A stretch of 9,578 nucleotides of DNA, from the NCBI GenBank assembly GCA_015231665.1, contig JADGBD010000055.1, positions 1 to 9,578 of the forward strand, written 5' to 3'. The stretch is from Gammaproteobacteria bacterium (lineage in GTDB: Bacteria > Pseudomonadota > Gammaproteobacteria > Chromatiales > Chromatiaceae). Positions 8,280-9,578 of the stretch are shown piece by piece (position 1 is the first letter of the stretch; every line of letters begins with the position of its first letter). The notes beneath the pieces are model-generated. The model was not told the origin of the DNA. It ran no database searches and worked only from the letters and a program-made list of their open reading frames with translations. The translations under genes and the position numbers were made by a program.

Positions 8280-8339
8280 CGGTTAATTATCCAAATGGGT
8301 AGTCAATCCAGATGGCGCAGCCAACTGCACTAAAGGGCG

Positions 8340-8367
8340 AGTATAAGGGGATTTTGGCCGAGGTAAA
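8340..8367 (-). promoter_or_regulatory. Candidate sigma70-type promoter for the leftward efflux cluster
   Basis: On the minus strand, TTTACC (8367-8362, 4 of 6 matches to the -35) is followed by a 16-nt spacer and TATACT (8345-8340, 5 of 6 matches to the -10). Transcription would start near 8333, giving a leader of about 90 nt that contains the 8263-8279 dyad. A second AT-rich element, GATAAT at 8291-8286, lies closer to the gene, but the TTGACT upstream of it is only 9 nt away and cannot pair with it as a standard promoter. Confidence 0.4.
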
Positions 8368-8414
8368 AACTGGGATTTGCCGCCGCCAGCCAGAACATCG
8401 GCATAGACCAGCAG

Positions 8415-8431
8415 CGGCAGCGGTCCTGCCG
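8415..8431. repeat. Second perfect inverted repeat in the divergent intergenic region
   Basis: CGGCAG and CTGCCG flank a 5-nt spacer, CGGTC. This is a perfect 6-bp dyad with the same 6-5-6 geometry as the repeat near the adaptor gene but a different sequence. It lies about 80 bp upstream of the secreted-protein gene in GC-rich sequence where chance dyads are common, so a binding-site role is only possible. Confidence 0.3.
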
Positions 8432-8462
8432 GCGGCGATCCATCGCACAAGCCCCGATTCTC

Positions 8463-8471
8463 TGCTAGGCT
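8463..8471 (+). promoter_or_regulatory. Candidate extended -10 element for the small secreted protein gene
   Basis: TGCTAGGCT fits an extended -10 (TG, one base, then TAGGCT with 4 of 6 matches to TATAAT). There is no convincing -35 at the usual distance, as expected for some extended -10 promoters. It would give a leader of about 30 nt for the gene starting at 8510. Confidence 0.3.
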
Positions 8472-8509
8472 GAAAGCCGGCCATCCCACTCACTACAAGG
8501 AACCATCCC

Positions 8510-8941
8510 ATGAACCCATCCATCATCCGTAAACTCATCAACAAAGGGCTCTACAGCGGCATTTTACTTGCCTGCCTGATCAGCCCAACGGCCTTCGCCA
8601 TGGATGCCCAAGCGATGCAGGCGACAATGGCGGTGATGGAGCAATTGCGCAGCTGCATGGCCGGCATCGACCAGACCAAACTGGAACAACTCCAGGCCAA
8701 AGGCGAAGCGATCCAGGCGGAGATTCAAGGCCTCTGCCAGTCCGGCCAGCGCGATGAGGCGCAGAAGCGCGGCCTGAAATACGCCGCGGAAATGACCTCA
8801 GACCCGGACCTCAAACAGATGCTCAACTGCGCCGAGCAGGCCAAAAATGCCATGGCAAAATTGCCCAAAATCCCGGGCATGCCACCCATGCCCGACCTGT
8901 CCCTGCCGCAGATCGATGACAGCAACCATGTGTGTGATTAG
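8510..8941 (+). CDS. Small secreted (periplasmic) four-cysteine helical protein, function unknown
   Basis: I do not recognise a named family for this 143-residue protein. AAGGAA lies 7 nt upstream of the ATG. Residues 1-30 form a Sec signal peptide (Lys-containing start, hydrophobic GILLACLI, cleavage after TAFA). The mature chain of about 113 residues is rich in Met, Ala, Gln and Glu and looks almost wholly helical up to about 117. It then ends in a Pro/Met-rich segment, KLPKIPGMPPMPDLSLPQI (118-135). Four mature cysteines (C49, C76, C107, C142) would allow two disulfides in the periplasm; the last sits in the C-terminal VCD. It is transcribed divergently from the efflux cluster and ends 36 bp before the antitoxin gene. 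Its link to either neighbour is unknown. Confidence 0.75.
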   Translation: MNPSIIRKLINKGLYSGILLACLISPTAFAMDAQAMQATMAVMEQLRSCMAGIDQTKLEQLQAKGEAIQAEIQGLCQSGQRDEAQKRGLKYAAEMTSDPDLKQMLNCAEQAKNAMAKLPKIPGMPPMPDLSLPQIDDSNHVCD

Positions 8942-8977
8942 TTTGGCGCTGACGAGCCATGATCTGGAGCTTTTCTT

Positions 8978-9214
8978 ATGCAGGTGAACATGATCGATGC
9001 CAAAAATCAGCTTTCCCGCTTGGTCGAAGCGGCCTTGGCTGGCGATGAGGTGATTATTGCCAGCAACGGCGAGGCGCAGGTGCGCCTGGTGCCCTGCACA
9101 CCCCAATCCGGTCTGCGGGGTTGGGGCGCTTGGTCGGGCCAACCCCTGGATATTGACAGTGCCTTCGATGAAGAGACCGAGGCTGCTGTGGGCCGGCTGT
9201 TCGGGCAAGCATGA
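8978..9214 (+). CDS. Type II antitoxin, Phd/YefM family
   Basis: This 78-residue protein has the N-terminal Phd/YefM fold signature: MQVNMIDAKNQLSRLVEAAL (1-20), then GDEVIIASNGEAQVRLVP (22-39). In this family that domain dimerises and binds its own operator. The tail GAWSGQPLDIDSAFDEETEAAVGRLFG (50-76) is acidic with hydrophobic spacing, like the toxin-wrapping tails of Phd-type antitoxins paired with PIN toxins. GGAG lies 8 nt upstream of the ATG. The TGA overlaps the toxin's ATG as ATGA, so synthesis of the two is probably coupled. Antitoxin-toxin complexes usually autorepress, but I see no clear operator dyad in the 36-bp gap upstream. Transcription may partly come from the secreted-protein gene. 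Confidence 0.88.
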   Translation: MQVNMIDAKNQLSRLVEAALAGDEVIIASNGEAQVRLVPCTPQSGLRGWGAWSGQPLDIDSAFDEETEAAVGRLFGQA

Positions 9215-9578
9215 AATTCCTGCTCGATACCCAAGTCATGCTTTGGTGGCTGATGGCCGATGCACGCCTCAGCCCCGAAACGCGGGATTTGATGGCAACA
9301 GCCCATTGCCATGTATCCATAGCCAGTATTTGGGAAGTCTCCATCAAGCATCGGCTGGGCAAACTGGCCGTTGACCCGCTAAGCTTTCGGGATGAATGTT
9401 TAGCAATCGGAGCAAAACTGCTGGAGATCAAAGACACCCATGCCATTGAGACAGGCAATCTTCCAGCAATCCACGAAGATCCCTTTGATCGGTTGATCAT
9501 TGCCCAAGCACGTATCGAAGGGTTGACGGCCGTTTCTTCAGATGCACGCTGGGCTCAATATGCCGTGGCCTTGCGCCA
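9211..9578 (+). CDS. VapC-family PIN-domain toxin (ribonuclease), 3' end cut by window edge
   Basis: The frame is open for 122 codons to the right edge. PIN-domain toxins are Mg-dependent RNases that block translation by cutting tRNA or rRNA. The acidic active-site residues are in place: D6 in MKFLLDTQVMLWWL, E42 in SIASIWEVSIKHRLGKL, D90 and D93 in HEDPFDRLIIAQA, and D111 in VSSDARW. These motifs match the COG3744 type of PIN toxin, which is usually about 125-130 residues, so only a few residues should be missing. Many relatives have LDTH at the first motif; here it is LDTQ, while the catalytic Asp is kept. There is no strong ribosome-binding site of its own, which fits coupling to the overlapping antitoxin gene. 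The RNA target cannot be told from sequence. Confidence 0.88.
   Translation, partial: MKFLLDTQVMLWWLMADARLSPETRDLMATAHCHVSIASIWEVSIKHRLGKLAVDPLSFRDECLAIGAKLLEIKDTHAIETGNLPAIHEDPFDRLIIAQARIEGLTAVSSDARWAQYAVALR

Noticed and set aside
8287..8544. Minus-strand open frame of 85 codons across the divergent intergenic region
   Set aside because: It overlaps the start of the secreted-protein gene and the candidate promoters, has no convincing ribosome-binding site, and the product has no recognisable motif.
1..9578. tRNA, rRNA, CRISPR arrays, insertion sequences or attachment sites
   Set aside because: I looked for cloverleaf-like segments, regularly spaced repeats, transposase genes and flanking repeats and saw none that I could support.

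Overview
This is GC-rich DNA (my impression is about 60% or more, not computed) with dense coding and short intergenic gaps. Strong C/G third-position preference leaves very long open frames antisense to the real genes. The protein families (RND adaptor/pump pair, LolA-like periplasmic protein, MMPL exporter, Phd/VapC module) suggest a Gram-negative bacterium, most likely a gammaproteobacterium. I cannot name a genus from the sequence alone.

Layout. Four genes run leftward on the minus strand from about 8244 to the left edge. In transcription order they are: an RND periplasmic adaptor (7129-8244); an RND inner-membrane pump (3863-7132) overlapping it by 4 bp; a secreted LolA-like protein (2818-3774); and an MMPL-type RND exporter with a C-terminal cyclic-nucleotide-binding domain (1-2685, cut by the window edge). 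The gaps between the last three are about 88 and 132 bp and hold candidate promoter and hairpin signals. On the right, divergently transcribed on the plus strand, are a small secreted four-cysteine protein of unknown function (8510-8941) and a type II toxin-antitoxin pair: a Phd/YefM-family antitoxin (8978-9214) and a PIN-domain VapC-family toxin (from 9211, cut by the right edge). The 265-bp divergent region (8245-8509) holds a candidate minus-strand promoter, a candidate extended -10 for the plus-strand gene, and two perfect short inverted repeats.

How the genes may work together. Adaptor plus RND pump make two of the three parts of a tripartite efflux system. No outer-membrane factor is present, so a TolC-like channel would have to come from elsewhere. 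The LolA-like protein and the MMPL exporter look like a second unit in which the pump hands a lipid or other hydrophobic cargo to a periplasmic carrier (inference from families). The most notable feature is the exporter's C-terminal cNMP domain. It keeps the Gly-Glu and Pro-Arg residues of a working phosphate-binding cassette, which suggests an RND-type transporter controlled directly by a cyclic nucleotide.
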